Assembly: GCA_035998495.1 (NCBI GenBank)
Contig: DASYHP010000080.1
Location: 283,596 to 347,595, forward strand
Source of the DNA: Mesorhizobium_B sp035998495
GTDB lineage: Bacteria > Pseudomonadota > Alphaproteobacteria > Rhizobiales > Rhizobiaceae
DNA: 64,000 bases
Direction of reading: 5' to 3'
Part shown: in pieces, positions 31,920 through 43,189 of the stretch
Layout of the letters: each line of letters opens with the position of its first letter
Numbering within the stretch: position 1 is the stretch's first letter
Made by a program: the position numbers and the translations under genes
Notes under the pieces: generated by a model
The model's database searches: none
Told to the model about the DNA's origin: nothing
The model's input: the letters and a program-made list of their open reading frames with translations, nothing else

Positions 31920-32959
31920 CGCTTCCCCCCCCGCGCCTGGTGTCTGCCGACAAGCGCGGCGAGGACGTGGACGCCACGTTGCGCCCGCAGACGCTGGACG
32001 AGTTCATCGGCCAGGCAAGTGCGCGCGCGAACCTGAAAGTGTTCGTGGAGGCAGCCAAGGGCCGCGGCGAGGCGCTCGACCATGTGCTCTTCGTCGGGCC
32101 GCCGGGCCTGGGCAAGACCACGCTCGCCCAGATCATGGCGCGCGAGATGGGCGTGAACTTCCGCTCGACCTCCGGCCCGGTGATCGCCAAGGCCGGCGAT
32201 CTCGCGGCGTTGCTGACCAATCTCGAAGACCGCGACGTTCTCTTCATCGACGAGATCCACCGGCTCAGCCCGGCGGTCGAGGAAATCCTTTATCCGGCCA
32301 TGGAGGATTTTCAGCTCGACCTCATCATCGGCGAGGGGCCGGCGGCGAGAAGCGTGAAGATCGACCTCGCCAAGTTCACCCTTGTTGCCGCCACCACCCG
32401 CCTGGGCCTGCTCACCAACCCGCTGCGCGACCGCTTCGGCATCCCGGTGCGGCTCAACTTCTACACGGTGGAGGAACTGGAGCAGATCGTGCGGCGCGGC
32501 GCACGCATCTTGAGCCTGCCGCTGACCGACGATGGCGCGCTCGAGATCGCCCGCCGGGCGCGGGGCACGCCGCGCATCGCCGGCCGGCTCCTGCGCCGCG
32601 TGCGTGACTTCGCCAGCGTTGCGGGAGCGGCGCAGGTGGATCGGAAGACCGCCGACGAGGCGCTGTCGCGGCTGGAGGTGGATCGGCTGGGGCTGGATGC
32701 GCTCGACCGCCGCTATCTCGGCATGATCGCGGGCAATTTCGGCGGCGGGCCGGTGGGGATCGAGACCATCGCGGCGGGCCTCTCCGAGCCGCGCGACGCC
32801 ATCGAGGACATCATCGAGCCTTACCTGATCCAGCAGGGTTTCATCCAGCGCACCCCGCGCGGACGCGTGCTGACGCAAAACGCTTGGAAGCATCTTGGGC
32901 TACCCACGCCCGAAAACCTCGCGCAGGCGCAGATCGCCCTGTTCCAGGAAGAGGACTGA
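31916..32959 (+). CDS. ruvB: Holliday junction branch migration helicase RuvB
   Basis: AAA+ motor of 347 residues that drives branch migration with RuvA. Walker A is VGPPGLGKTTLAQ, Walker B LFIDEIHRLSP, sensor 1 VAATTRLGLLTNPLRDRFG. The TTG at 31916 gives TLPPPRLVSADKRGE, which matches the usual N-terminus PRLVSPEKRG. It lies inside the end of the toxin gene as TTGA. The alternative GTG at 31940 would cut off the conserved PRLVS segment. Confidence 0.93.
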   Translation: MTLPPPRLVSADKRGEDVDATLRPQTLDEFIGQASARANLKVFVEAAKGRGEALDHVLFVGPPGLGKTTLAQIMAREMGVNFRSTSGPVIAKAGDLAALLTNLEDRDVLFIDEIHRLSPAVEEILYPAMEDFQLDLIIGEGPAARSVKIDLAKFTLVAATTRLGLLTNPLRDRFGIPVRLNFYTVEELEQIVRRGARILSLPLTDDGALEIARRARGTPRIAGRLLRRVRDFASVAGAAQVDRKTADEALSRLEVDRLGLDALDRRYLGMIAGNFGGGPVGIETIAAGLSEPRDAIEDIIEPYLIQQGFIQRTPRGRVLTQNAWKHLGLPTPENLAQAQIALFQEED

Positions 32960-32965
32960 CGGCCG

Positions 32966-33433
32966 GTGGCCGATCCGGTCGTTCCGCTGTCGGGCGAGCT
33001 CACGCCCTGGGGCCACCGCACCACGGCGCGCGTCTATTACGCCGACACGGATTTCTCCGGCGTCGTCTATCACGCGCGCTATTTGGAATTCCTGGAGCGC
33101 GGGCGCTCCGATTTTTTACGGCTTTCGGGCGTCCACCACCACGAGCTCGACGCGGGCGCGCAGGGCGAGCGCGTCGCCTGGGTGGTGCGCCGCATGGAGA
33201 TTTTCTTCCGCGCGCCCGCCCGCATCGACGACGTGCTCACGATCGAGACGCGGGCGGAAAACGTGCGCGGGGCGCGCATCGAGATGCGCCAGCGCATCCT
33301 GCGCGGGGAGGACGTGCTGATCGAGGCGACGGTGGAAGCCGCGATCGTGGGCGCCGACGGCCGGCCCAAGCGATTCCCGAAGGAATGGGCCGGGGCGTTC
33401 CTGCGGGGCGGGGCTCAGGATCGAGACGTTTGA
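32966..33433 (+). CDS. ybgC: Tol-Pal system-associated acyl-CoA thioesterase YbgC
   Basis: Hot-dog fold thioesterase of 155 residues. The family motif is VYYADTDFSGVVYHARYLEF (catalytic Asp and the Tyr-His region), followed by ERGRSDFLR. It is usually the first gene of the tol-pal cluster, as here, and is thought to act on acyl-CoA or acyl-ACP linked to phospholipid metabolism. The GTG at 32966 lies 6 bp after the ruvB stop codon. Confidence 0.92.
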   Translation: MADPVVPLSGELTPWGHRTTARVYYADTDFSGVVYHARYLEFLERGRSDFLRLSGVHHHELDAGAQGERVAWVVRRMEIFFRAPARIDDVLTIETRAENVRGARIEMRQRILRGEDVLIEATVEAAIVGADGRPKRFPKEWAGAFLRGGAQDRDV

Positions 33434-33863
33434 GCTGACCCCCTCACCGTCGCGGCTTCGCCGCGCCACCTCTCCCCCACACTCGTGGGGGCGAGGAACT
33501 GCGGCCGCGAACTTGGCGCCCTCCCTCGCCCCCGCCCTGGGGGCGCCTCACTGCTGCGCATGGCTGGATGCGCCTTCTAAACCCTCCGTTAACCATATCG
33601 GCCCTATCCAGAACCTCCACCGGGGAAGGCCAGACGCCCGCGCCTTCCTTTCACCAAATTCGGCCCGCAAAAGCCGGGCGCCAGTGGGGAGAATGGGGCG
33701 GGGATCAAGCGCTGATGCGCCCGCCGTTTCGTGAGTTCCGCGCCTGTTTGAGGCGCACGGCGCCTCCGGACGGCTCTTTTCCGCAACCAGAACCGCCTGC
33801 CGGCCGACGCATGGACCCTTTTGGCGCGCCAGCGCCGCTTCGATCGTCAAGGACGAGGTTTTG
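33434..33863. other. Gap between ybgC and tolQ with palindromes
   Basis: No gene is seen in these 430 bp. Two hairpins of the type common in rhizobial intergenic repeats are visible: GCGGC-TTC-GCCGC at about 33453-33465 and CCCCCAC-ACTC-GTGGGGG at 33474-33491. The right part should hold a promoter for tolQRAB-pal. The nearer AAGGACGAGG at 33850 is the tolQ ribosome-binding site. Confidence 0.5.
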
Positions 33864-34577
33864 ATGGAAACGGTTCAACTCGCCCAGCCCGGCGACATGT
33901 CGATCTGGGGCCTGTTCTGGCAGGCGGGCTGGGTCGTCAAGCTCGTGATGGTCGGGTTGCTCGCGGCCTCGATCTGGACCTGGGCCATCATCGTGGACAA
34001 GGCGCTTTCCTTCGGCCGCATGCGCCGCGCGCTCGACCGCTTCGAGCAGAACTTCTGGTCGGGCCAGTCGCTGGAGGCGCTCTACCAGAGCCTCGCCGAA
34101 AAGAAGACCACCGGCATGGGCGCGATCTTCGTCGCCGCCATGCGCGAATGGAAGAAGAGTTTCGAGAAGGGCGCGCGCTCGCCGCACGGCCTTCAGACCC
34201 GCATCGACAAGGCCATGGACCTGGCGCTGACCCGCGAGATGGAGCGGCTCGAAGGGCGGCTCGGGTTCCTCGCCACCATCGGCTCGGCCGCGCCCTTCAT
34301 CGGCCTGTTCGGCACGGTGGTGGGCATCATGACCTCGTTCCAGGCCATCGCCGGCTCGAAATCCACCAACCTTGCCGTCGTGGCGCCCGGCATCGCGGAG
34401 GCGCTGCTCGCCACCGCCATCGGGCTGCTCGCCGCCATCCCGGCGGTCATCGCCTACAACAAGCTGTCGTCGGACGCGAACAAGCTCGGCGCGCGCATGG
34501 AAGGTTTTTCCGACGAGTTCTCCGCCATCCTGTCGCGTCAGATCGACGAAAAGGTTGTTGCGCGACTGGCGGCCTGA
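33864..34577 (+). CDS. tolQ: Tol-Pal system inner-membrane proton channel subunit TolQ
   Basis: Inner-membrane protein of 237 residues with three helices. The family patterns are GWVVKLVMVGLLAASIWTWA, a large cytoplasmic loop, and APFIGLFGTVVGIMTSFQA plus LLATAIGLLAAIPAVIAYN near the C-terminus. It forms the proton-driven motor with TolR that energises TolA at the division site. The ATG at 33864 is immediately preceded by an in-frame TTG; either could be used. Confidence 0.95.
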   Translation: METVQLAQPGDMSIWGLFWQAGWVVKLVMVGLLAASIWTWAIIVDKALSFGRMRRALDRFEQNFWSGQSLEALYQSLAEKKTTGMGAIFVAAMREWKKSFEKGARSPHGLQTRIDKAMDLALTREMERLEGRLGFLATIGSAAPFIGLFGTVVGIMTSFQAIAGSKSTNLAVVAPGIAEALLATAIGLLAAIPAVIAYNKLSSDANKLGARMEGFSDEFSAILSRQIDEKVVARLAA

Positions 34578-34604
34578 GCAGGCGAACCGGACGGAGACGA
34601 GCAT

Positions 34605-35054
34605 ATGGGAATGTCCGTGAGTGCATCGGGCGGCGGACGCGGCGGCCGGCGTCGTCGGGGCCGCAAGCACGGCCTGATGTCGGAGATCAACGTCACGCCC
34701 TTCGTGGACGTGATGCTGGTGCTGCTCATCATCTTCATGGTGGCGGCGCCCCTTCTCACGGTCGGCGTGCCCATCGACCTGCCGGAGACGCAGGCCAAGG
34801 CGCTCAACGCCGAGACCCAGCCCATCACGGTCTCCGTCAACAATGGCGGAAAGGTCTTCATCCAGGAGACCGAGATCGCGGTGGAGGAGGTCGTGCCGAA
34901 GCTCCAGGCCATCGCGAGCGCCGGCTATGAGGAACGCATCTTCGTGCGCGGCGACAAGACAGCCGATTACGGCACGGTGATGCAGGTGATGGCCCGCATC
35001 TCGGCGGCCGGCTACAAGAATCTCGGCCTCGTCACCTTGCCGGAGCAGGAGTGA
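34605..35054 (+). CDS. tolR: Tol-Pal system motor protein TolR (ExbD family)
   Basis: Inner-membrane protein of 149 residues with a single helix. An Arg/Gly-rich cytoplasmic N-terminus is followed by SEINVTPFVDVMLVLLIIFM with the proton-pathway Asp in VTPFVDVML. The periplasmic part ends in VRGDKTADYGTVMQVM. It works with TolQ. The stop lies 7 bp before tolA. Confidence 0.95.
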   Translation: MGMSVSASGGGRGGRRRRGRKHGLMSEINVTPFVDVMLVLLIIFMVAAPLLTVGVPIDLPETQAKALNAETQPITVSVNNGGKVFIQETEIAVEEVVPKLQAIASAGYEERIFVRGDKTADYGTVMQVMARISAAGYKNLGLVTLPEQE

Positions 35055-35061
35055 GCCCACG

Positions 35062-36138
35062 ATGAAGGCGGGCTTCGCCACATCGCTGGTTTTGCACGTC
35101 GCCGTGCTCGGCTGGGGCCTTATCGCCTTGTCCGCGCCCGCGCCGCTGAACGCGGGCGACGTCGAAGCCCTGCCCGTGGACATCGTGCCCATCGAGGAAC
35201 TGACGCAGATCCTGGAAGGCGACAAGACGGCGGCCGTCAGCGAGACGCCCGCGCCCAAGCCGACGGCCAAGCCGCAAACCGTGCCCGACGCCCAGGAGAT
35301 CGGCGAGAACGACCAGGATCTGAAGACCCCGCCCACGCCCGAGGCGAAGCCCAGGGAAGTGAAGGCCGCCGCCGAGCCGCCGCCGAGCCCCGAACCCGCG
35401 CCAAAACCCGCCGTCGAGCCCCTGCCGGAGCCTGCGCCCGCGCCGAAGCCTGAGCCGAAAGTGGAGGCGGCGCCGGCGGTCGAGCAGACGCCCGAGGTTC
35501 AGCCCAAGCAGACGGTCGAGCCCGAGCCCGCGCCGGAAACGGCGGTCGCGGAGGCCGCGCCCGAGGCGGAAGCGGTTCTGCTGCCCGACAGCGCGCCCGC
35601 GCCGCAGGCCAGGCCCAAGCCGCCCGAGGCGCAGACCGCCAAGGCACCGGAAAAGAAGGTCCAGGAGCCCGAAAAGAAGGTCGCGGAGAAGCCGAAATCC
35701 GAAGCCGAGAAGCCCACGCTCGAGGAAGAGGTGGCGATGCTCCTCAACAAGGAAAAGGCGAGCGGCGGCGGCGCGAAGCGCTCCACGCAGCAGGCGTCGC
35801 ACGGCGGGAGCAAGAAGACGGCGACGAGCGAAAAGCTTTCCCAGGGCGAGATGGATGCGCTGCGCGGCCAGCTCGCGAGCTGCTGGAACCTGCCGGGCGC
35901 GGGCGGCGGCGAGGACCTGTCGGGCCTGCGCGTCTCCGTCCGCTTCAACGTGGACCCGTCGGGTAAGGTGGACGGCCAGCCGAGCGTGGAGTCCTCCAGC
36001 GGCAACAGCATCTTCGACGAGAGCGCACTTCGGGCGATCCGCAAATGCAACAGCCGCGGCCTGATCCTGCCCAAGGACAAGGCCGATGTCTGGTCCGAGA
36101 TCGTGGTCAATTTCGACCCGAGCGAAATGTTGTTCTGA
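35062..36138 (+). CDS. tolA: Tol-Pal system protein TolA (TonB-like)
   Basis: Membrane-anchored periplasm-spanning protein of 358 residues. One N-terminal helix (SLVLHVAVLGWGLIAL). A long Pro/Ala/Glu/Lys-rich region from about 80 to 250 replaces the classical Ala/Lys helix of enterobacteria. A C-terminal domain of about 90 residues (CWNLPGAGGGEDLSGLRVSV, then RFNVDPSGKV) is the TolA/TonB-C type fold. It transfers energy from TolQR to TolB-Pal. Confidence 0.92.
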   Translation: MKAGFATSLVLHVAVLGWGLIALSAPAPLNAGDVEALPVDIVPIEELTQILEGDKTAAVSETPAPKPTAKPQTVPDAQEIGENDQDLKTPPTPEAKPREVKAAAEPPPSPEPAPKPAVEPLPEPAPAPKPEPKVEAAPAVEQTPEVQPKQTVEPEPAPETAVAEAAPEAEAVLLPDSAPAPQARPKPPEAQTAKAPEKKVQEPEKKVAEKPKSEAEKPTLEEEVAMLLNKEKASGGGAKRSTQQASHGGSKKTATSEKLSQGEMDALRGQLASCWNLPGAGGGEDLSGLRVSVRFNVDPSGKVDGQPSVESSSGNSIFDESALRAIRKCNSRGLILPKDKADVWSEIVVNFDPSEMLF

Positions 36139-36184
36139 GCCCTTTGCGGCTCCCCGCCGAGCGCCTCGCGCCGGCGGACATTCC

Positions 36185-37516
36185 ATGAGGCACTATCCCA
36201 TGCTGAAACTTCTCAAATCCTCGCTGCTTGCGGCGCTTCTGGCTGTCGTCGCGACGCCCTTCGTCGCCATCTCGGCGCATGCGCTGGTGGAGATCGACGT
36301 CAACAAGGGCGTGGTCGAGCCGCTGCCCATCGCCATCACCAATTTCGTGTCGGCGGACGGGCTGGGCGCGGAGATCTCCTCGATCGTCGAGGCCGACCTG
36401 AGGCGCTCGGGCCTGTTCGCGCCCATCGAAAAAGCCGCCTTCATCCAGAAGATCGACAATCCCGACTCGGCACCCCGCTTCGAGGACTGGACGGTCATCA
36501 ACGCGCAGGCGCTGGTGACGGGCCGCGTGAGCCAGGAGGCGGACGGCCGGTTGCGCGCCGAGTTCCGGCTGTGGGACACCTTCGCGGGCCAGCAGCTCGC
36601 GGGCGAGCAGTTCTTCGCCAACAAGGCCAATTCGCGCCGCGTGGCGCACATCATCGCCGACGCGATCTATGAGCGGCTGACGGGCGAGAAGGGCTATTTC
36701 GACACCCGCGTGGTGTTCATCGACGAATCCGGCCCCAAGAGCGACCGGCGCAAGCGGCTCGCCATCATGGACCAGGACGGGGCGAATCGCCGCTATCTCT
36801 CGGACGGCCGCTCGATCGCGCTCACCCCGCGCTTCTCGCCGAACCGGCAGGAAATCACCTACATGTCCTACGAGTCCGGCCAGCCGCGGGTCTATCTCCT
36901 GCAGATCGAGACCGGCCAGCGCGAGCTCGTGGGCAATTTCCCCGGCATGACCTTCGCCCCGCGCTTCTCGCCCGACGGCCAGAAGGTCATCATGAGCCTT
37001 TTGCGCGACGACGGGAACTCCAACATCTTCGCCATGGACCTGCGCTCGCGCACCACCACGCGGCTGACGAACTCCAACGCCATCGACACCTCGCCGTCCT
37101 ATTCGCCGGACGGCTCGCAGGTCGTGTTCACCTCGGATCGCGGCGGGCAGCCGCAGATCTACATCATGAACGCGGACGGCTCGGGCCAGAACCGCATCTC
37201 GTTCGGCGGCGGGCAGTATTCGACGCCGGTGTGGTCGCCGCGCGGCGACCTCGTCGCCTTCACCAAGCAGGCCGGCGGCGAGTTCCAGATCGGCGTGATG
37301 CGGACCGACGGCTCGGGCGAGCGCATCCTTTCGACCGGCTACCTGCAGGAAGGCCCGACCTGGGCGCCCAACGGCCGCGTTCTGATGTTCTTCCGCGAGG
37401 CGGCGGGCTCCGGCGGGCCGAAGCTCCATTCGATCGACCTCACGGGCCGCAACGAGCAGCAGATCCCGACGGAGAACTTCGCCTCCGACCCCGCCTGGTC
37501 GCCGCTGCTGGAGTAG
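36185..37516 (+). CDS. tolB: Tol-Pal system beta-propeller protein TolB
   Basis: Periplasmic protein of 443 residues. Signal peptide from LLKSSLLAALLAVVATPFVA, cleavage near AHA. An N-terminal domain (VEIDVNKGVVEPLPIAI) precedes a six-blade beta propeller with repeated motifs such as LTPRFSPNRQEITYMSYESG, FSPDGQKVIMS and YSPDGSQVVFTSDRGG. It binds Pal and the TolA C-terminus. The start is the ATG at 36185; a second ATG 15 bp further on (36200) is possible. Confidence 0.95.
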   Translation: MRHYPMLKLLKSSLLAALLAVVATPFVAISAHALVEIDVNKGVVEPLPIAITNFVSADGLGAEISSIVEADLRRSGLFAPIEKAAFIQKIDNPDSAPRFEDWTVINAQALVTGRVSQEADGRLRAEFRLWDTFAGQQLAGEQFFANKANSRRVAHIIADAIYERLTGEKGYFDTRVVFIDESGPKSDRRKRLAIMDQDGANRRYLSDGRSIALTPRFSPNRQEITYMSYESGQPRVYLLQIETGQRELVGNFPGMTFAPRFSPDGQKVIMSLLRDDGNSNIFAMDLRSRTTTRLTNSNAIDTSPSYSPDGSQVVFTSDRGGQPQIYIMNADGSGQNRISFGGGQYSTPVWSPRGDLVAFTKQAGGEFQIGVMRTDGSGERILSTGYLQEGPTWAPNGRVLMFFREAAGSGGPKLHSIDLTGRNEQQIPTENFASDPAWSPLLE

Positions 37517-37751
37517 GTGGGGCGCTAGACCTTCTATGCCACATAGGGGCGGCAACCTTGCCACAGGCGCCCCGCTTCCGCCCCATTCCCGCCTTAGCCG
37601 CCAAGCCGGGGCAGGGATGACGGAGCCGGAAGGGCTCCGAGGCGGGAAGCGCCGGGCAAGGGAACGTTAACCCTATTCGTTGAGCATCGGCTAACCTCAA
37701 CGTGGTTACTGCTCGCTTGATGGTTTTCCGGGTATTTTAAGGAGAGGCGGG

Positions 37752-38276
37752 ATGATCGGCCTGATCGCACGCAACAGAACGAACACGATTGCTTTGGCAC
37801 TGGTGGCCGCCCTTGCCGCCACGGGCTGCGCGTCCAAGAAGACGCCGAACTCCGCGGCCGATCTGGGCCTGGGCGGCGGTGCCGGCGGCGCAGGTGCTGC
37901 CACCCCGGGCTCGTCGCAGGACTTTACGGTCAATGTGGGCGACCGCATCTTCTTCGACACCGATTCGTCCGTGGTCCGCGCCGACGCGCAAGGGGTGCTT
38001 TCGCGCCAGGCGCAGTGGCTGAACAGATATGGCTCCTATGCGATCCAGATCGAGGGGCACGCCGACGAGCGCGGCACGCGCGAATACAACCTCGCGCTCG
38101 GCGCCCGGCGGGCGGCCGCCACGCGCGACTTCCTGGTGGCGCAGGGCGTTCAGGGCAACCGCATCCGCACCATCTCCTACGGCAAGGAGCGCCCGGTGGC
38201 CGTGTGCGAGCAGGACACCGCCTGCCAGTCGCAGAACCGCCGCGCGGTGACCGTGCTCAACGGCGCGGGAAGCTGA
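37752..38276 (+). CDS. pal: Peptidoglycan-associated lipoprotein Pal
   Basis: Outer-membrane lipoprotein of 174 residues. The lipobox is LAATGC (Cys26). The C-terminal OmpA-like domain contains DRIFFDTDSSVVRADAQ and IQIEGHADERGTREYNLALG, which bind peptidoglycan (DAP). It completes the Tol-Pal complex. Ribosome-binding site AAGGAGAGG upstream. A terminator follows at 38307. Confidence 0.97.
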   Translation: MIGLIARNRTNTIALALVAALAATGCASKKTPNSAADLGLGGGAGGAGAATPGSSQDFTVNVGDRIFFDTDSSVVRADAQGVLSRQAQWLNRYGSYAIQIEGHADERGTREYNLALGARRAAATRDFLVAQGVQGNRIRTISYGKERPVAVCEQDTACQSQNRRAVTVLNGAGS

Positions 38277-38306
38277 GGCGCTCGAGCCTCGACGCATTCC
38301 AGCGAA

Positions 38307-38332
38307 AGGCGGCCCAAGTGGCCGCCTTTTTT
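38307..38332 (+). terminator. Intrinsic terminator after pal
   Basis: Stem AGGCGGCC/GGCCGCCT followed by a run of T (TTTTTTCTT). It ends the tol-pal transcript; the following cpoB would then be transcribed from its own promoter or by read-through. Confidence 0.85.
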
Positions 38333-38529
38333 CTTGGTCACCAAGCCCCTTCGCGTAGGATGGACCGCCCCAAGGGGCGAGACGGTGAGGGGCGAAAGCG
38401 CGGCGCCGAACCGTGGCGTCGACCGCCCGCCGGTCCCCTCACCTAAATTTGGCCGAAAAGGCCGGGCTTGGTAGGCGCAGACCTTCTGCGCCGGCACGGG
38501 CGCGACTCACGCGAACACGGCTGACCCTC

Positions 38530-39591
38530 ATGCGACACACGGTTCCTGGCGCGCTTGCGCTCGCCCTTCTCGCCTCGCCCTTGGCCGCGCCGGCCTGGGC
38601 CGACGACCGCAGCGGCTTCCGCTTGCCGGGCGTGCTCGAGGATATCTGGCCCGGCCGTGAACGCGAGTCGGCCCAGAAGCGCGCCGCCGAACAGCCCGCC
38701 GTGCAATATGCGCAGGCCGGCGACCCCCGCATCACCGAGCTGCAGGAGCAGATCCGCCGCCTATCGGGCACGGTGGAGGAACTCAACTTCCAGATCCTGC
38801 AAATGCAGGAGCAGATGCGCAAGCAGCAGGAAGACATCGAGTTCCGCTTCCAGGAGATCGAGGGCGGCGGGGGTGGAAACACCAACTCTGGCGCCAAGAC
38901 GAACACGCAGGGCTCGTTGATCCCGCCGGCCTCGACCGCCGCCGCCACGGCGCAGGCGCCGGCCGCAGGCGAACCCATGGGAGCGGCCGGCGACGTGCCG
39001 GTGGGAGCAAGCCAGGCGCAAGGCGCGCCGGCGGGCGATGCGGCGCCCACGAACGCGGCCTCCGTCGGGATGTTCGGCTCCATCACCTTCGACGCGTCGG
39101 GCAATGTGACGGGCGGCAGCGTGGGCGACCAGGCGGTGATCAGCCGCGGCGCGGAAGCTCCGGCCGACGCCGGAACCGACGGGACGGTGGTGGCCGCCCT
39201 GCCCGCCACCGACAACCCCGACGAGCTCTACGGCTCGGCCTACGAGTTCATCCTGGCGGGCGACTACGCCACGGCGGAGGCGGGGTTTCGGGCGCATGCC
39301 GAACGATTTCCCGAAGACACGCGCGCCGCCGACACCCAGTTCTGGCTCGGCGAGGCGCTGCTCGCGCAGAACAAGAGCCGCGACGCGGCCGAGGTGTTTC
39401 TGGCCGCCAACAAAGCCTGGCCGGATGCCAAGAAGGCCCCCGACATGCTGTTCAAGCTCGGCGTGTCCTTGAAGCGCTTGAACCAGGGCGACGTGGCCTG
39501 CGCCACCTTCAAGGAGGTAGAGAAGCGCTACCCCGAGAAGCTATCGAAGGGCCTGACGCAGCGCCTTGCCGCGGAGAAGGCGGCCTGCTGA
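38530..39591 (+). CDS. cpoB: Cell division coordinator CpoB (YbgF)
   Basis: Periplasmic protein of 353 residues. Signal peptide MRHTVPGALALALLASPLAA with cleavage near AWA. An N-terminal coiled coil (residues about 60-105; ITELQEQIRRLSGTVEELNF), a low-complexity linker, and C-terminal TPR repeats with DELYGSAYEFILAGDYATAE and FWLGEALLAQNKSRDAAEVF. It links Tol-Pal constriction with peptidoglycan synthesis. The stop TGA overlaps the upstream region of tilS. Confidence 0.92.
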   Translation: MRHTVPGALALALLASPLAAPAWADDRSGFRLPGVLEDIWPGRERESAQKRAAEQPAVQYAQAGDPRITELQEQIRRLSGTVEELNFQILQMQEQMRKQQEDIEFRFQEIEGGGGGNTNSGAKTNTQGSLIPPASTAAATAQAPAAGEPMGAAGDVPVGASQAQGAPAGDAAPTNAASVGMFGSITFDASGNVTGGSVGDQAVISRGAEAPADAGTDGTVVAALPATDNPDELYGSAYEFILAGDYATAEAGFRAHAERFPEDTRAADTQFWLGEALLAQNKSRDAAEVFLAANKAWPDAKKAPDMLFKLGVSLKRLNQGDVACATFKEVEKRYPEKLSKGLTQRLAAEKAAC

Positions 39592-39680
39592 CCGCAGCGC
39601 CGGCCCCTGTCGAGGGCGCGGCGCTCCTGCCCGATCCCGAAACGGTCTTTGCGCCCTTCGACCTTTCCGGCGAGACGGCC

Positions 39681-40733
39681 GTGCTGGCCGCGCTGTCGGG
39701 CGGCGGCGATTCCCTGGCGCTGCTGCTCCTGCTCCGGCGCTTCCTCGATCGACATGCGCCCGGCCTCCACCTCCTGGCGGTAACGGTGGACCATGGGCTT
39801 CGGCCGGACTCGGCGGCGGAAGCCGCGGCCGCGGGCGAACTGGCTGTCCAGCTCGGCGTCTCCCACCAGATCCTCCGCTGGGAAGGCGAAAAGCCCCGGA
39901 CCGGACTGATGGCTGGGGCGCGCGAGGCGCGCTTCCGGTTGCTGGCAAAGGCCGCCCAGGCGCAAGGCGCGCGTCTCGTCTTCACCGGCCACACCGCCGA
40001 CGACCAGGCCGAGACGGTGGCCATGCGCGCCGCTCGCGCCGACCAAGGACCGGGCCTCAGCGGGATGGCGCCGCTCGCCTTGCTCGACGCCCGCATCTGG
40101 ATCGCGCGTCCGCTGCTGGGCGTGCGGGGGGCCGCCTTGCGCGCGCTTCTCGCCCGCGAAAACCTGTCCTGGATCGAGGACCCTTCCAACGAGAATCCTT
40201 TCTTCGAGCGCGTCCGCGTCCGGCAGGGGCTGTCTGAGGTCGAAAAGCTCGCCTGGCTCGACCGTGCCGAACAGGCAGGGTTTTCCCGCGCGGCGCTGGG
40301 GCGGCAGGCCGCCGGCCTGATCGCCGCCCATGCCGCCCGGCCCGAGCCCGGCTTGGTGCGGCTCGATCCGGGCTTTCTCGACGCCCAGGAAGGGGAGGCG
40401 GCGCTGTGGGCCTTCCGCCTCCTCCTGGCCTGCGTGGGCGGCCGCACCCACCCGCCTGACGCGCTTCGCGCGGAAAAACTACTGGCGCGGCTCAGGGCGG
40501 GGCCGGCGCGGGCCAGCCTCGGCGGCGCGGTCGTGGGAAGCGCGCGCGACGCGGTGCTCCTGCGCCCCGAACGGCGCGGCGGCCGGGAGGCCGCGCGGGC
40601 CATGTCGCCCGCGCCTTTCGCCCATCTTCTGCCGCTCTTCGACGTGGCGCTCGCGCGGGCGCTCGGAAAACTGTTCGGCGCCCCGAACATCCCTGCGCCG
40701 CCCTGTCGCGGGCCGCTTTGGCCCGATGCTTAA
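39681..40733 (+). CDS. tilS: tRNA(Ile)-lysidine synthase TilS
   Basis: Cytosolic enzyme of 350 residues from the GTG at 39681; it adds lysine to C34 of tRNA-Ile(CAU). The PP-loop motif is LSGGGDSLALLL and is followed by TVDHGLRPDS, FTGHTADDQAETV and LSWIEDPSNENPFFERVR. Family members usually have about 25 more residues before the PP-loop. The frame is open in this direction back to a CTG at 39588 overlapping the cpoB stop, giving a typical FDLSGETAVLAALSGGGDS start; no ATG, GTG or TTG exists upstream in frame. The true start could be the CTG. Confidence 0.9.
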   Translation: MLAALSGGGDSLALLLLLRRFLDRHAPGLHLLAVTVDHGLRPDSAAEAAAAGELAVQLGVSHQILRWEGEKPRTGLMAGAREARFRLLAKAAQAQGARLVFTGHTADDQAETVAMRAARADQGPGLSGMAPLALLDARIWIARPLLGVRGAALRALLARENLSWIEDPSNENPFFERVRVRQGLSEVEKLAWLDRAEQAGFSRAALGRQAAGLIAAHAARPEPGLVRLDPGFLDAQEGEAALWAFRLLLACVGGRTHPPDALRAEKLLARLRAGPARASLGGAVVGSARDAVLLRPERRGGREAARAMSPAPFAHLLPLFDVALARALGKLFGAPNIPAPPCRGPLWPDA

Positions 40734-40856
40734 CCGCGCGGCGTGGTTCGGCTTGGCAGGGGGCGGGGGGCTCCCTATGTTAGCCGCAGTGAGACGTGAC
40801 GGCTCGTGGGGGCGTCGAGCGGTCCGAAACCCGTCCCCCACCCTTGGGATGTTTTG

Positions 40857-42794
<1,938 letters not shown>

Positions 42795-42816
42795 TCGGGC
42801 TCAGTTCGTTGGAAAT

Positions 42817-42859
42817 GAAGAAGGCCGCGGGCGGGAAAAGCCCTGCGGCCTTCTTCTTG
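42817..42859. terminator. Bidirectional intrinsic terminator after ftsH
   Basis: GAAGAAGGCCGCGGG and CCCTGCGGCCTTCTTC pair in a long stem with a short loop. The arms end in A-rich and T-rich runs, so the structure can terminate both ftsH and the convergent minus-strand gene at 42863. Confidence 0.8.
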
Positions 42860-42862
42860 TGG

Positions 42863-43084
42863 TCAAGCGGTGAATGTTGACCAAGCCAGAGGGTCGAAGC
42901 CGATCGTCGGCGCGATGTTCACGTCCGCGCTCGCCCAAGCGGTGAGACCGAGAAAGAGGAGAAGCAAAAGCAAGACGGCGGCTGCTTCGAGCAAGAGGCC
43001 AGACGAATGGTCCCCTTCATCTTCGTCGTTCCCTGAGCCCCGGCGCTTCAGCGTCGAAACGGTGTTCCAGTCTGTCTGCATCAT
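42863..43084 (-). CDS. Small single-helix membrane protein
   Basis: Hypothetical protein of 73 residues with a charged N-terminal third (KRRGSGNDEDEGDHSSG), one hydrophobic segment EAAAVLLLLLLFLGLTAWAS, and a polar ending. No family is recognised. It is divergent from a LysR regulator that begins 135 bp away, so it could be its target. It ends at the shared terminator after ftsH. Confidence 0.55.
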   Translation of the reverse strand: MMQTDWNTVSTLKRRGSGNDEDEGDHSSGLLLEAAAVLLLLLLFLGLTAWASADVNIAPTIGFDPLAWSTFTA

Positions 43085-43189
43085 AGCGGCGTTCCTCGAT
43101 ACGGCCGACGAACCGATGGCGGTCTGGCGAGCCTTCAGTGCGGGACCGTCATGATGGGGTTGAGACTACGTGCAGAAAAGTTGGTTTAA

